A stretch of 64,000 bases of DNA from the NCBI RefSeq assembly GCF_001571405.1, contig NZ_BCNX01000008.1:124001-188000 (forward strand). The letters run 5' to 3'. This DNA comes from Methanoculleus thermophilus. GTDB lineage: Archaea > Halobacteriota > Methanomicrobia > Methanomicrobiales > Methanoculleaceae. The position numbers and the translations under genes are program-made. The notes under the pieces were generated by a model, which did not search any database, was not told the DNA's origin, and saw only the letters and a list, made by a program, of their open reading frames with translations. Positions 33,916-42,438 of the stretch are shown piece after piece. Each line of letters begins with the position of its first letter. The stretch's first letter is position 1.

Positions 33916-34308
33916 TCACGCGGCCCGCGGCACGACCACGAGCCCCTCCCTGAGCCAGCCCCAGGCATCCCGAAGACGCCCCTCAGGGAAGTAACGGACA
34001 TCGACGTCGACGAAACCGACGAAGAGACTCGGTAATCGATTCATCCATTCCCGCCACCGTTCCCCGCCGACGACGGCGATCCGATCGACACTCTTGAGCC
34101 CCGGCCACTGCCTGAAGGCGTCCCAGCCCTCCCCCGGTCTCCAGCTGCGGAAACCCTCGATCTTAAAGAGAATCCGGACGTTGTCGTGGTCTTCCATTGC
34201 TCGTGTAAGTTCAGGTATCAGGATGGTGGCGTAATCACTCTCACTCATTTTTCCATCGAACCGGAACCCGATCACACGTCCTGAACTCTCTCTCATCCGG
34301 TCAAGCAT
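33916..34308 (-). CDS. SpoIIAA-like (STAS/SEC14) protein
   Basis: 130 residues of the SpoIIAA-like family PF11964, found in bacteria and archaea and related to STAS and CRAL-TRIO lipid-binding folds. Marks are VIGFRFDGKMSESDYATILIPEL, then KSVDRIAVVGGERWREWMNRL and VDVDVRYFPEGRLRDAWGWL. The start follows AGGAGG at a good distance. A paralogue with the same layout is at 36828-37214; both flank the cardiolipin synthase and PHP genes. Lipid binding is an inference from that setting. Confidence 0.85.
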   Translation of the reverse strand: MLDRMRESSGRVIGFRFDGKMSESDYATILIPELTRAMEDHDNVRILFKIEGFRSWRPGEGWDAFRQWPGLKSVDRIAVVGGERWREWMNRLPSLFVGFVDVDVRYFPEGRLRDAWGWLREGLVVVPRAA

Positions 34309-34441
34309 GGGTCCTCCTATAACTTCCAGAGAGAAAAAACCTCTGCCGGATAGGGGTGTCGTTCCGGCAAGGAACACTGATATATCCCTATACGAGTATT
34401 CCTCTGGTAGCGCCCGGTTCCGGCAGGGAGACAGTGGCACG

Positions 34442-35872
34442 ATGGGACCTGAGTTCTTACTTGCGGTCATCCTGGTCATCAATGTCGTATTCGCCGTCAT
34501 CATCGTCTTTTACGAGCGGAGAAACCCGATAGCGGCGGTGGCCTGGCTGATGGCCCTCTTCCTCATTCCTCCGATAGGGTTCGTCCTCTATCTCTTCTTC
34601 GGCCAGAACTACACCCGGCGGAGGATCTGTGCTATGATGGAGGGAAGAGACCTCCTCCGGGATCTCCTCCTTGCGCAGGAGCGCACGTTTTCCGATCCCC
34701 GTCACCGGTTCACCAGACCAGAGGCAGACGAGTTTCGCGAGACGATCCTTCTCCTCCTTCGCAACGACCGGGCGTGCCTGACCGAGAAGAACCACCTCGA
34801 TCTCTACACCCGCGGCGAGGATATGTTCGAGGCGCTCTTTGCTGCAATCAGGGGGGCGCGCCACCACATTCACCTGGAATACTTCATCGTCAACAACGAC
34901 GACCTCGGTCGGTCGGTCATCCGTGCCCTCGCAGAGAAGGCCCGGGAAGGCGTCGAGGTCCGCCTCCTCATCGACGCTATGGGGGTCCGGGCCGGGGGAG
35001 GGTCCCGGGCCGCGTTCTCGGAGCTTACGGAGGCCGGCGGGAAGATCGGTGTCTTCCTTCCGGCGATCTACCGGTTCAACTACCGCAACCATCGAAAGAT
35101 TGTCGTCGTCGACGGGACGCTCGGCTTCATCGGCGGGTTCAACATCGGGGACGAGTATCTCGGAAGAGGGCCGCTCGGCACCTGGCGCGACGCGGCCGTC
35201 CGGATCGTGGGAGATGCCGTCAGGATGCTCCAGTACCGGTTCCTCCTCGACTGGAACTACACAACCGGTGAGCGCCTAGAGCCCGGACCTCTTTACTTCC
35301 CTGACCCGGGATCCTCCACCGGCACGACCCCCGTTCAGATCGTCTCCGGGTGCCCGGGCACCCGGTGGAATCCGATAAAAGAAGGCTACATCAAACTGAT
35401 CAACTCCGCCCGGGAGTCGGTCTACATCCAGACGCCCTACTTCATACCGGACGAGAGCGTCATGGATGCCCTGCGGCTCGCCGCTCTCTCCGGGGTCGAT
35501 GTCCGGATCATGATCCCCTGCAAACCCGACCACCCGTTCGTCTACTGGGCGACCCTCTCGTTCATCGGCGATCTCCTTGATTCCGGTGTCCGGGCCTACA
35601 CATACGATGACGGGTTTTTGCATGCAAAGACGATCGTCGTCGATAGAAAAGCAGGGTCAATTGGGAGCGCGAACTGGGATATCCGGAGTTTCCAGTTGAA
35701 CTTCGAGGCGAACGCCTTCTTTTATGACGCGAGGATAGGGGCCGAGTTTGCGCGGAGATTCGAAGAGGATCTCGTCATCTCCACCGAGATCACCCCGGAG
35801 CGCTACCGGGCGCGGTCCATCCGGGTCCGGATGAAAGAGTCGATATCCCGTCTTTTTTCGCCCCTCGGCTGA
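34442..35872 (+). CDS. cls: cardiolipin synthase
   Basis: A 476-residue phospholipase-D-type enzyme. Two N-terminal membrane helices (about 5-25 and 36-55) are followed by two HKD motifs: FNYRNHRKIVVVDGTLGFIGG and FLHAKTIVVDRKAGSIGSAN, both intact. In archaea this family makes cardiolipin-like dimers of archaetidylglycerol. The longer frame from 34307 is rejected; ATG 34442 opens the first helix. It is divergent from the SpoIIAA-like gene; TATA-like GATATATCC lies near 34379-34387. The stop is 6 bases from the convergent PHP gene. Confidence 0.92.
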   Translation: MGPEFLLAVILVINVVFAVIIVFYERRNPIAAVAWLMALFLIPPIGFVLYLFFGQNYTRRRICAMMEGRDLLRDLLLAQERTFSDPRHRFTRPEADEFRETILLLLRNDRACLTEKNHLDLYTRGEDMFEALFAAIRGARHHIHLEYFIVNNDDLGRSVIRALAEKAREGVEVRLLIDAMGVRAGGGSRAAFSELTEAGGKIGVFLPAIYRFNYRNHRKIVVVDGTLGFIGGFNIGDEYLGRGPLGTWRDAAVRIVGDAVRMLQYRFLLDWNYTTGERLEPGPLYFPDPGSSTGTTPVQIVSGCPGTRWNPIKEGYIKLINSARESVYIQTPYFIPDESVMDALRLAALSGVDVRIMIPCKPDHPFVYWATLSFIGDLLDSGVRAYTYDDGFLHAKTIVVDRKAGSIGSANWDIRSFQLNFEANAFFYDARIGAEFARRFEEDLVISTEITPERYRARSIRVRMKESISRLFSPLG

Positions 35873-35878
35873 GAGCGT

Positions 35879-36745
35879 TCACCGGTTCAGTTGCTCCTCG
35901 ACAAACTTCCGGATCCGGGGGATACTCTGCTCCCAGCGCGCCTGAAGAATCGGGACGGTGTAGATGATGTGGTGCGGGAGGACTGCAGTCCCCATCACGG
36001 CTTTCTCGACGAGCGGCCGCTCACGGCCGATGACGACCGTCTCCCTCTTACGGATGGCATCGAGAAGTTCGTCCACCGTCTCCGCCTCGGCACAGGTGAC
36101 GACCCCGCCGAGCTCGTGGAGGAGGTGGCCGTCGGTCCCGCCGGTCCGCCCGAGGTCGTGGGCGAGAGCGAGCCGGGCGGCCTTCAGGTTATGGGAACGG
36201 GCCATCCCGCCGCAGATCACCTCAAGAGCGTCGAGGCGGGAGAAGACCTCCTCTCCGATGCACCTGCCTGCGACGCACCGCTCGACCCCGCGGTTCAAGA
36301 AGGCGTAGCCGCAGGGGTGCGCCTCGACGGCGATGCAGGAGTAATCCTCCCGGCGATCGAGGATATCGGGGGTGTCGAGGCGTATGGCGGTGAACGGACC
36401 GTTCCTCCGGTTCTTCTCGATGTGGCGCCGGTAGAAGTCTAAAAGATCGGCGACTGAGTAGAAGTAGAAGAGGAGGTGCGGACCATCGTTCGCGCTGACC
36501 TCGATCCCCGGGACGAGGGGGACCCGGATCCCCTGCCTCCTTGCCTCGACGACACCGCTTGCCTGGTTGTGGTCGGTGATCGCAAGCCCGATCCCCTGCC
36601 GGGCCGCGAGTTTCAGCGCGTCCCGGACGCGGGTGGGTGAGTCGGAATGCCGCGTATGGAAGTGGAGGTCTACAGGGAGAAGCCCAAGGCGCCGGATCTC
36701 TTCTGGTTGGGGTTTTTGGAATATAATATCTTTATAATAGTGCAT
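35879..36745 (-). CDS. PHP-domain metal-dependent phosphoesterase
   Basis: 288 residues with a PHP (polymerase and histidinol phosphatase) fold. The N-terminal metal motif is LHFHTRHSD (H28, H30, H33), then GLAITDHNQASG, VPGIEVSAND and near the end GGTDGHLLHELG, the four usual metal-binding blocks. Such proteins hydrolyse phosphomonoesters, phosphodiesters or nucleoside phosphates. The substrate is unknown. The start MHYYKDIIF is preferred over the longer frame, which runs into the neighbouring gene. Confidence 0.83.
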   Translation of the reverse strand: MHYYKDIIFQKPQPEEIRRLGLLPVDLHFHTRHSDSPTRVRDALKLAARQGIGLAITDHNQASGVVEARRQGIRVPLVPGIEVSANDGPHLLFYFYSVADLLDFYRRHIEKNRRNGPFTAIRLDTPDILDRREDYSCIAVEAHPCGYAFLNRGVERCVAGRCIGEEVFSRLDALEVICGGMARSHNLKAARLALAHDLGRTGGTDGHLLHELGGVVTCAEAETVDELLDAIRKRETVVIGRERPLVEKAVMGTAVLPHHIIYTVPILQARWEQSIPRIRKFVEEQLNR

Positions 36746-36827
36746 GGGATCGCTGTTCTGTCGATCATCGGTTGGTCGCCCGGGATGAAAAAGAATTGCC
36801 TGATCTCTGAAATCGGCTAAACGGCTT

Positions 36828-37214
36828 CTATTCCGCCTCCAGGGTGATAGGTTCCCGCAGCCAGTCGATGGCGGCGTCAAGGTGGTCGTTTGTGAAGTAG
36901 CGGACATCGATTCCGGTAAAACCGACAAAGAGCCCGGGCAGGTGGTTCATCCATTCCTCCCACTTCTCCCCGCCGACGATCGCGATCCGGTCGACTATCC
37001 TCATCCCCGGCCAGTCCTTGAGGGCCTCCCAGTACCCGTGTGCCCTCCAGCCGTGAAAATCAACGATCTGGAAGAGTATCCGGAGCGTCGGATGGTCTTT
37101 TCGTGCCTTCTCAAGCGCCGGGATCAGCGTCCCGGTATAGTCGGTCTCCGTCATCTCACCGTCGAACCGGAACCCGACGATGCCTCCCGCACCCGTCTCC
37201 ATCCGTTCAAGCAT
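36828..37214 (-). CDS. SpoIIAA-like (STAS/SEC14) protein, second copy
   Basis: 128 residues, clearly paralogous to 33916-34308 along its whole length: IVGFRFDGEMTETDYTGTLI, then IVDRIAIVGGEKWEEWMNHL and TGIDVRYFTNDHLDAAIDWL. The start follows GGAGGGAG. Conserved Trp and Asp positions in both copies mark the family. It lies between the PHP gene and the DUF2238 membrane gene. Confidence 0.85.
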   Translation of the reverse strand: MLERMETGAGGIVGFRFDGEMTETDYTGTLIPALEKARKDHPTLRILFQIVDFHGWRAHGYWEALKDWPGMRIVDRIAIVGGEKWEEWMNHLPGLFVGFTGIDVRYFTNDHLDAAIDWLREPITLEAE

Positions 37215-37256
37215 GGCGCTCCCTCTCCGGGCTGCATCAGAAAAAGGTTCCGGTTC

Positions 37257-37871
37257 TCACCCGGCCTGCCCCTCCCCCGGGGTCACCATCCTGCCTGTGA
37301 TCTCCTCTTTCGAGTACCGGGAGAGGTAGCGGTTCCCGGCAAGCGCGACGACGATCGACCCGATGAGGACGAAGATCATATCGAGCATGGTATCATCGAG
37401 GCCGTGCTGGAGGTTTGTCCCTAGGATTGTATCGAAGGTCCACTCGTAGATCTCCCAGAACCCCTCCATCGCCATCGCGGCTATGATGATGAACCCGACG
37501 ATCATCCACCTCGAGAGGTTGAGCCGGCTGAACCGGTCGAGGAGGAGGACAATGACGAAGGCAAGCACCGAGACGGTTATACCGGAGACGAGGTGGGCGA
37601 TCTTGTCGTAGTAGGGGTAGTAGATATCGTAGAACCCCCGGATCTCGCCGGCGATATGGAAGTAGAGTGAGAGGGCGATAAGAAGGTTGACCTCCCAGGG
37701 GAGCGTGAGGCTCAACCGGCGGGTGAGGACGGTCGGGACGAGTGTCAGGCCGAGCGCGACAACACCGGTAAAGACCTGCGAGTATTCACCGAGCGAGAGC
37801 GCAAGGAGGACGTTTCCGGCGATGAGGAACTGGAAAAGGTAGGCGAGGTAGAGACCGAGGGGTCTCTTCAT
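37257..37871 (-). CDS. DUF2238-like membrane protein
   Basis: 204 residues with about six helices. Conserved charged motifs sit at membrane edges: YYPYYDKIAHLVSG, MEGFWEIYEWTFD and LDDTMLDMIFVLIG, matching the DUF2238/YjdF-like membrane protein family. The pattern of Asp, His and Glu in membrane-proximal sites hints at a metal-dependent lipid phosphatase-type activity, but the function is not established. Confidence 0.75.
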   Translation of the reverse strand: MKRPLGLYLAYLFQFLIAGNVLLALSLGEYSQVFTGVVALGLTLVPTVLTRRLSLTLPWEVNLLIALSLYFHIAGEIRGFYDIYYPYYDKIAHLVSGITVSVLAFVIVLLLDRFSRLNLSRWMIVGFIIIAAMAMEGFWEIYEWTFDTILGTNLQHGLDDTMLDMIFVLIGSIVVALAGNRYLSRYSKEEITGRMVTPGEGQAG

Positions 37872-37916
37872 AAAGGAGTATTGGGCAGCGGTCCGTAAAC
37901 ACCTTCTGCTCTATTA

Positions 37917-38474
37917 TCACTCCCTGACCCGGATCTCGATCTCCGAGAGTTTTTCGTAGATCCGGCGCCTCTCCATCTTGCGTCGGTAGTCGTAGAGGAA
38001 ATACTCGTAGGTATCCCAGACGGTCACCCAGATCAGGATGGTGGTAAGGCCGGTGAGCATGGTCAAGGGGGCGTCAGTGAGGTACATGGCAGCGAAGCCG
38101 GCAATCACCAGGGCGACCGGCACGGTGAATAGGGCAACGGTGATGCTGGTCCATCCTTCCCGGCGAGAGACCCGCATATCGTTGTCGGGATCGGCCAGCC
38201 GGAATGAGAAGTGCCGCCGGATCGCCTCAGGAAGGAGTTTGGCCTCCCCCGGGGAGAGCGACCCCCGCGGAAGGCCTATGGTGATGGCGGCGATCTTTTT
38301 GACGTTGTACCCGTTGAGGTAACTTACGATGTACTCTTCGGCGAACTCAGTGATCTCCCGCGTGGGGAGGGGAGACGGGTCATCCGGGTCGAGAAGTTGA
38401 TCCAGCGATTTGAATCGGAATTCGATCTCGAGTGCCCCGTCCTGTTCGGTCTCTGTGACCCTGACTTCCCGCAT
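37917..38474 (-). CDS. hypothetical membrane protein
   Basis: 185 residues: a soluble N-terminal part with acidic and mixed character, two helices near 110-155, then a conserved-looking DTYEYFLYDYRRKMERRRIYEKL end. I do not recognise a family. ATG 38474 (MREVRVTETEQ) is chosen over the longer frame, with GGAGGA 11 bases upstream. The gene is part of a run of envelope genes on the minus strand. Confidence 0.65.
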   Translation of the reverse strand: MREVRVTETEQDGALEIEFRFKSLDQLLDPDDPSPLPTREITEFAEEYIVSYLNGYNVKKIAAITIGLPRGSLSPGEAKLLPEAIRRHFSFRLADPDNDMRVSRREGWTSITVALFTVPVALVIAGFAAMYLTDAPLTMLTGLTTILIWVTVWDTYEYFLYDYRRKMERRRIYEKLSEIEIRVRE

Positions 38475-38569
38475 TTTCTGTGTTTTCCTCCGGATTTGTA
38501 TTACGGTGCGATGAAGATCTGTCCCGGGATATCTGGCGCCATCAGTAGAAAAGTGTGGGGTGTTGACGC

Positions 38570-39091
38570 TCACGCGGCAGGTGGCGGAACTTCCATTTTT
38601 GCCGGTGTGCCGGCGCCGAAAGCTTCGCGGAGGTTCGCCTCCTCCTTCTCCGAGAGTGACGTCCGGATGACGTGTCCGCCGTACTCCTTGATGGCGTCGA
38701 CCACCTTGTCCGGCGTCATCTTCTTGACGAGCAGAAAGACCGCGGAGTTGCCCGGCCTGACGCTCTCGGCGACTTCTTTGATGAATTTATCGTCGATGCC
38801 GTAGTCGGAGAACCGCCCGGCGAGCGCCCCGGCGATCGCGCCGATGGCAAGCCCGAAGATCGGGGCAAAGAAGATCAGACCGATGAGAAGCCCCCAGAAT
38901 GCCCCCGAGAGTGCTCCCATACCGGCAAGGTTCGTAGCCTGCTTGATCTCGGTCTTGCCGTCCCGGTGGTGGACGACGACCACCAGGTCCTCCAGTTCGA
39001 TGATGTGCTCCTTTGAGAGATCGGCAAGCCGGTCTCTGACACGGAACGCGGTATCCTCGCCCTCGTAGGCGATGGCTATCAGGTCACTCAT
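38570..39091 (-). CDS. DUF1269 family membrane protein
   Basis: 173 residues with one glycine-rich membrane hairpin (GALSGAFWGLLIGLIFFAPIFGLAIGAIAGALAG region, about 57-90) between alpha/beta halves: SDLIAIAYEGEDTAFRVRDRL and VFLLVKKMTPDKVVDAIKEYG. This is the DUF1269 pattern, a stress-linked family of unknown activity that has glycine-zipper helices. Confidence 0.85.
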   Translation of the reverse strand: MSDLIAIAYEGEDTAFRVRDRLADLSKEHIIELEDLVVVVHHRDGKTEIKQATNLAGMGALSGAFWGLLIGLIFFAPIFGLAIGAIAGALAGRFSDYGIDDKFIKEVAESVRPGNSAVFLLVKKMTPDKVVDAIKEYGGHVIRTSLSEKEEANLREAFGAGTPAKMEVPPPAA

Positions 39092-39161
39092 ACCATTCTC
39101 CCCTGCATGAGGCGCATCCGGGATACGATGGAGTGTATATAAGACCTGCGGTACCCGGCCC

Positions 39162-40187
39162 TTACTCCCCTTTCCCGGCGCTCATCAACTCCCCGATCCA
39201 CCGTGTCTCCTCCCAGCTGTCGAGGAAGAGTTTCACCGCGATCGTCAGGGGTATGGCGAGGAAGACCCCGACTGTTCCGAGGATGAGCCCCCAGAAGACG
39301 ACGGAGAAGAGGACGACGAACGGCGAGAGGTTGAGTTCCTGTCCGGCCATCCGGGGGAGGACGAGATTCTCGGCGGCGGCGTCGATGAGGGCGATGGCGA
39401 TGATGACGGCGAGAGCTCCAACCGGCCCGAACTCGATAAAGGCGAGGAGGGTCGGAGGGATTGCGGCTACGACGAGACCGATGTAGGGGACATAACTCAG
39501 AACGAAGGCGATGAATCCCCAGAGGATCGCGAAGTCGATCCCGAGGAGGGCGAGGAAGATCCCGGTCCCTGCTCCGGTGATCAGGTTCACTTTCGTCCTG
39601 ACCACCACGTAGTCGATGAGGAGCCTGCCCGACTGCGAGAGGTGCTGGTAGAGGGCACTCTCCGCCCCGAGATGCCGCTTGAGGGTGGCCGAGAGTCGGG
39701 GGGCTTCAATGAGCAGGAACCCGATCCCGACAAAGACCAGGAAGGCGTCGACGGCGAGACCCCCGATCTGCTGGGCAATCCCGGCAATCTGCTGAATGAC
39801 GAACCCCTGGTCGATGTAATCCCATACCGTGAAGTTGCCAAGATCGATGCCGTAGCCGGCGAGGGCGGCAGCCTGGGCTTCAAGGGCCGCCTGGTAGCGC
39901 GGCAGGGAGCGGACGAACCCGGTGAGGGCCACGCCGAGGAAGGCGATGACCCCGGCAAAGATCCCGATGAGCCCTGCGACGACTATTACGGCGGCAAGGA
40001 TTTGCGGCACTCCCCGTCGGGTCAGCCACGCCATGACGGGTGCGGTGATCATCGCAAAGAAGACGGCAACGAGGAGCGGGCCGAGGATCGGCGTTGCCGC
40101 TCTCGCCCCCGCGAGCACGATGACGACTGCGGCCCCTATGATCGCGATCCGGGCAGGGGGGGAGAGGTTCTCGCCGATGATCTTCAC
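39162..40187 (-). CDS. AI-2E family transporter
   Basis: A 341-residue integral membrane protein of the AI-2 exporter/YdiK superfamily, about 8 helices. The signature region LSYVPYIGLVVAAIPPTLLAF and the later LSPFVVLFSVVFWGLILG are typical. Members export signalling molecules or act as Na+/H+ antiporters in some haloalkaliphiles. The role here is unknown. It ends 70 bases downstream of the DUF1269 start; the SulP gene lies 48 bases upstream. Confidence 0.88.
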   Translation of the reverse strand: MKIIGENLSPPARIAIIGAAVVIVLAGARAATPILGPLLVAVFFAMITAPVMAWLTRRGVPQILAAVIVVAGLIGIFAGVIAFLGVALTGFVRSLPRYQAALEAQAAALAGYGIDLGNFTVWDYIDQGFVIQQIAGIAQQIGGLAVDAFLVFVGIGFLLIEAPRLSATLKRHLGAESALYQHLSQSGRLLIDYVVVRTKVNLITGAGTGIFLALLGIDFAILWGFIAFVLSYVPYIGLVVAAIPPTLLAFIEFGPVGALAVIIAIALIDAAAENLVLPRMAGQELNLSPFVVLFSVVFWGLILGTVGVFLAIPLTIAVKLFLDSWEETRWIGELMSAGKGE

Positions 40188-40235
40188 AAGGACGATATGG
40201 GTCTTCCCAAAAGAAAGAGTTTTCCGGGCGAGTTT

Positions 40236-41885
40236 TTAATCTCCGGCCTCCGCTGCCCGGATCGCCCCCTGGAGCGACTCCCAGATGACCGGGGTTGCAA
40301 GGAAGATGTTTTTCCGGCCGATGGTCCCGGCTGCTCCGCTCTCTTCGAGGCCCGCAAGGAGCCGGGGTTCGACCTCGGCGAGGATGAACCGACCGTTGTG
40401 GGCCCTGACCTTCCGGGCGTAACGCTCAAGCATCCGGAAGAGGCCGATCCCGGCCTCGCTCCTCCCCCGGAGGGCGAGGATGACGACGGCGCTCTCCGAC
40501 CCCTCGGGGGACGGGAGCGAGCGCTCGATCGCCCGGAGGGTGGCGAAGTAGACGCTGCCGGAGATCGAGAGGATGGTGGTCGTGCCGGAGGGAAGTCGGT
40601 CGGGCACCGGTTCCACCCGGAAGATCCACTCGTCGACCGGCACGAGGTGGACAACGCTTGCCTCCCGGGTGGAGGTGACGAGGTAGATGACGAGCGAGAG
40701 GAGGACGCCGATGTAGATGCTGTACTGGAGCGGGAGGATCTGGGTGGAGGTGAAGGTGGCGACCATCCCCCAGCGTCCCGGGCGGGAGTACTTCCAGATG
40801 CAGGCGATCTCGCGGGGCTGGTAGATGAGTTCTATCCCGATGAGGATCAGGATGCCTGCAAGCGCCGGGAGGGGGATCAGTTCCGCGAGCGGCCCGGCGA
40901 CGAGGATGATCACCCCGACGATGACGCCCGAGATGAGGTTTGCCGCCCGGGTCTTGGCTCCCGCAGCGACGTTTAGGGCCGTTGCGGAGAGGGAGCCGCT
41001 TGATGGTGCGCATTGAAAGAAACTGGCAAGGATGTTCGTCGCCCCCTGACCAAGGAAGTCCCGGTTCACGTCGGCGACGGTCCCGTCGGGCTCGGGGGTC
41101 GTCTCCGTGACCCCGACGGCCATCACGAGCCCGATGATGGCAAGCGCAAGCGCCGGGATCAGGAGTCCGGGCGCGAGGGCAAGATCGGGGATGACTGGGG
41201 CAGGGAGGCCGGCGGGGATCGAGGCGATGCTCCCCACGATTGCAACCTCCGGGAATGCGATCCGGGCGATGAGGGTCGCGATGATGACGGGGAGGAGGAG
41301 GGCGACGGAGCGGAGGCGCTTCAGTTGCCGGAAGCCGAGGGCGAGGGCGATGGTGAGGAGCCCGACGGCGAGCGCCTCGGGCTGGAGCTCGTCCGCGTGG
41401 AGGAGAAGATCGGGTACGGCAAGGATCTGGATCGCCTCCCGCGGGAGCTGGTAGCCGGTGAGGTTTCCAAGCTGCGCGAGGACGATGAGGAGGGCCGCCC
41501 CCGCAACAAACCCGGTGAGGACGGAGTTTGATATGAACCGGGTCAGGCTGCCCGCCTTGATGAGCCCGAACCCGAGCTGGAAGGTCCCGACGAGGAGCGT
41601 CAGGACAAAGAGGGTGGCCGGGACGTCGGCCTCCGGGACCGGGGCGAGGACCGAGTAGATCGAGACCGCAAGGACGTTTGAGAGCATCACCCGAAGGTAG
41701 GTGGAGCCGGTGAGAAACGCCCCGAACGCCGTCGAGAAGATCGCGGTGTAGAGGCCGTAAACCGGGTTGATCCCGGCGACGAGCGCAAACCCCATCACCT
41801 GGGGGATGCCGACGAGGGCGGTGGTCGTCCCGGCGACGATGTCGGCGGGGAGGCTCTTTTTCCAGTTCGTCTCGCCACCCGGCAT
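40236..41885 (-). CDS. SulP family anion transporter with STAS domain
   Basis: 549 residues: about 11-12 helices with the SulP core (LPADIVAGTTTALVGIPQVMGF) and IELIYQPREI, then a C-terminal cytoplasmic STAS domain from about 430 (ILSISGSVYFATLRAIERSL). Members carry sulfate, bicarbonate or carboxylates. The canonical STAS phospho-site is not obvious, so regulation by the partner-switch kinase is not claimed. The start MPGGETNWKKSL is the only good one; a longer frame begins 4 bases upstream out of phase. Confidence 0.9.
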   Translation of the reverse strand: MPGGETNWKKSLPADIVAGTTTALVGIPQVMGFALVAGINPVYGLYTAIFSTAFGAFLTGSTYLRVMLSNVLAVSIYSVLAPVPEADVPATLFVLTLLVGTFQLGFGLIKAGSLTRFISNSVLTGFVAGAALLIVLAQLGNLTGYQLPREAIQILAVPDLLLHADELQPEALAVGLLTIALALGFRQLKRLRSVALLLPVIIATLIARIAFPEVAIVGSIASIPAGLPAPVIPDLALAPGLLIPALALAIIGLVMAVGVTETTPEPDGTVADVNRDFLGQGATNILASFFQCAPSSGSLSATALNVAAGAKTRAANLISGVIVGVIILVAGPLAELIPLPALAGILILIGIELIYQPREIACIWKYSRPGRWGMVATFTSTQILPLQYSIYIGVLLSLVIYLVTSTREASVVHLVPVDEWIFRVEPVPDRLPSGTTTILSISGSVYFATLRAIERSLPSPEGSESAVVILALRGRSEAGIGLFRMLERYARKVRAHNGRFILAEVEPRLLAGLEESGAAGTIGRKNIFLATPVIWESLQGAIRAAEAGD

Positions 41886-42214
41886 ACATGAGGAGGGAAC
41901 GAACCGCGGGATATAGGTTGTCCCTGCCGGGGTAACCGTCCGGAGGTCCCCGGACAGAATATCTGGTAAATGGCTTGTGGTCTAACTGGTTATGACGTCG
42001 CCGTGGGTTGGCGAAGTTGTACCGCTAGACCATACTAGACCATTATTAAGGGGTAGGTGAAGGTCGATGGATAGAGGATGCTTGATGAGATTCGGGGTCG
42101 GGTGCAGCCGCCAGCGCGAGAAGGGATGTCCCGAGGATGAGGACGACTCCACCGACTGGTCACCCTGAGCGGAGATGAGGGCGCCCGCTCTGCCATTTTT
42201 CTTTAAAATTCGAG
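41886..42214. other. intergenic region with a tRNA-half-like inverted repeat
   Basis: Between the SulP start and the tRNA. The main structure is the inverted repeat at 41978-42032. Downstream (42080-42170) is GC-rich, with several GATGAG/CTGA-like elements that superficially resemble C and D boxes. No protein is supported. Confidence 0.5.
41978..42032. repeat. tRNA-5'-half-like long inverted repeat
   Basis: TGGTCTAACTGGTTATGAC then GTCGCC, a 7-base loop (GTGGGTT, 42003-42009) and GGCGA, as in the D-arm and anticodon arm of a tRNA-Pro(GGG). No T-arm or matching acceptor strand follows. Instead the right half, read on the other strand, is TGGTCTAGCGGTACAACTTC, another D-arm-like sequence. The ends TGGTCTA and TAGACCA match exactly and CTAGACCAT is repeated at 42025-42043. 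It is either a decayed tRNA remnant or a strong hairpin. Confidence 0.55.
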
Positions 42215-42289
42215 TGGGCCCGGAGGGATTCGAACCCACGACCGCTCGGTTATGAGCCGAGCGCTCTAACCGGACTAAGCTACGGGCCC
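42215..42289 (-). tRNA. tRNA with CAU anticodon (elongator Met or Ile2)
   Basis: A 75-base cloverleaf: acceptor GGGCCCG pairs with CGGGCCC plus discriminator A, D-arm GCTTAGTCCGGTTAGAGC, anticodon stem CTCGG/CCGAG around loop CTCATAA, and T-arm GTGGGTTCGAATCCCTC-like with TTCGAAT. CCA is not encoded. The 5' end is not that of an archaeal initiator tRNA. Elongator Met versus lysidine/agmatidine-type Ile2 cannot be settled by eye; the G-rich acceptor favours Ile2 slightly. Confidence 0.92.
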
Positions 42290-42388
42290 CAAACGAGCGC
42301 CAAGACCCGCGGACTTGGAGATTGGCGCAAGTTACTGCCGATCCCGGGATCCGCACGGATCACGGTGCACATAAACATCTCCTTTGAA

Positions 42389-42402
42389 CGTTATATATTA
42401 TG
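42389..42402. promoter_or_regulatory. strong TATA element upstream of the tRNA
   Basis: GTTATATATTATGC, read on the minus strand as GCATAATATATAAC, is the only strong TATA-like stretch near the tRNA, about 100 bases before its 5' end. It could drive a tRNA precursor with a 5' leader. It could instead relate to the 3' region of the phosphohexomutase operon. Confidence 0.35.
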
Positions 42403-42438
42403 CGCACCAATCCCCGCCTGTCTCGCGCTCCTTTTCTC

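Noticed and set aside
42080-42172. C/D box sRNA (GATGAG and CTGA motifs)
   Set aside because: The boxes deviate from consensus and lie about 80 bases apart, longer than archaeal C/D RNAs; no terminal stem is seen.
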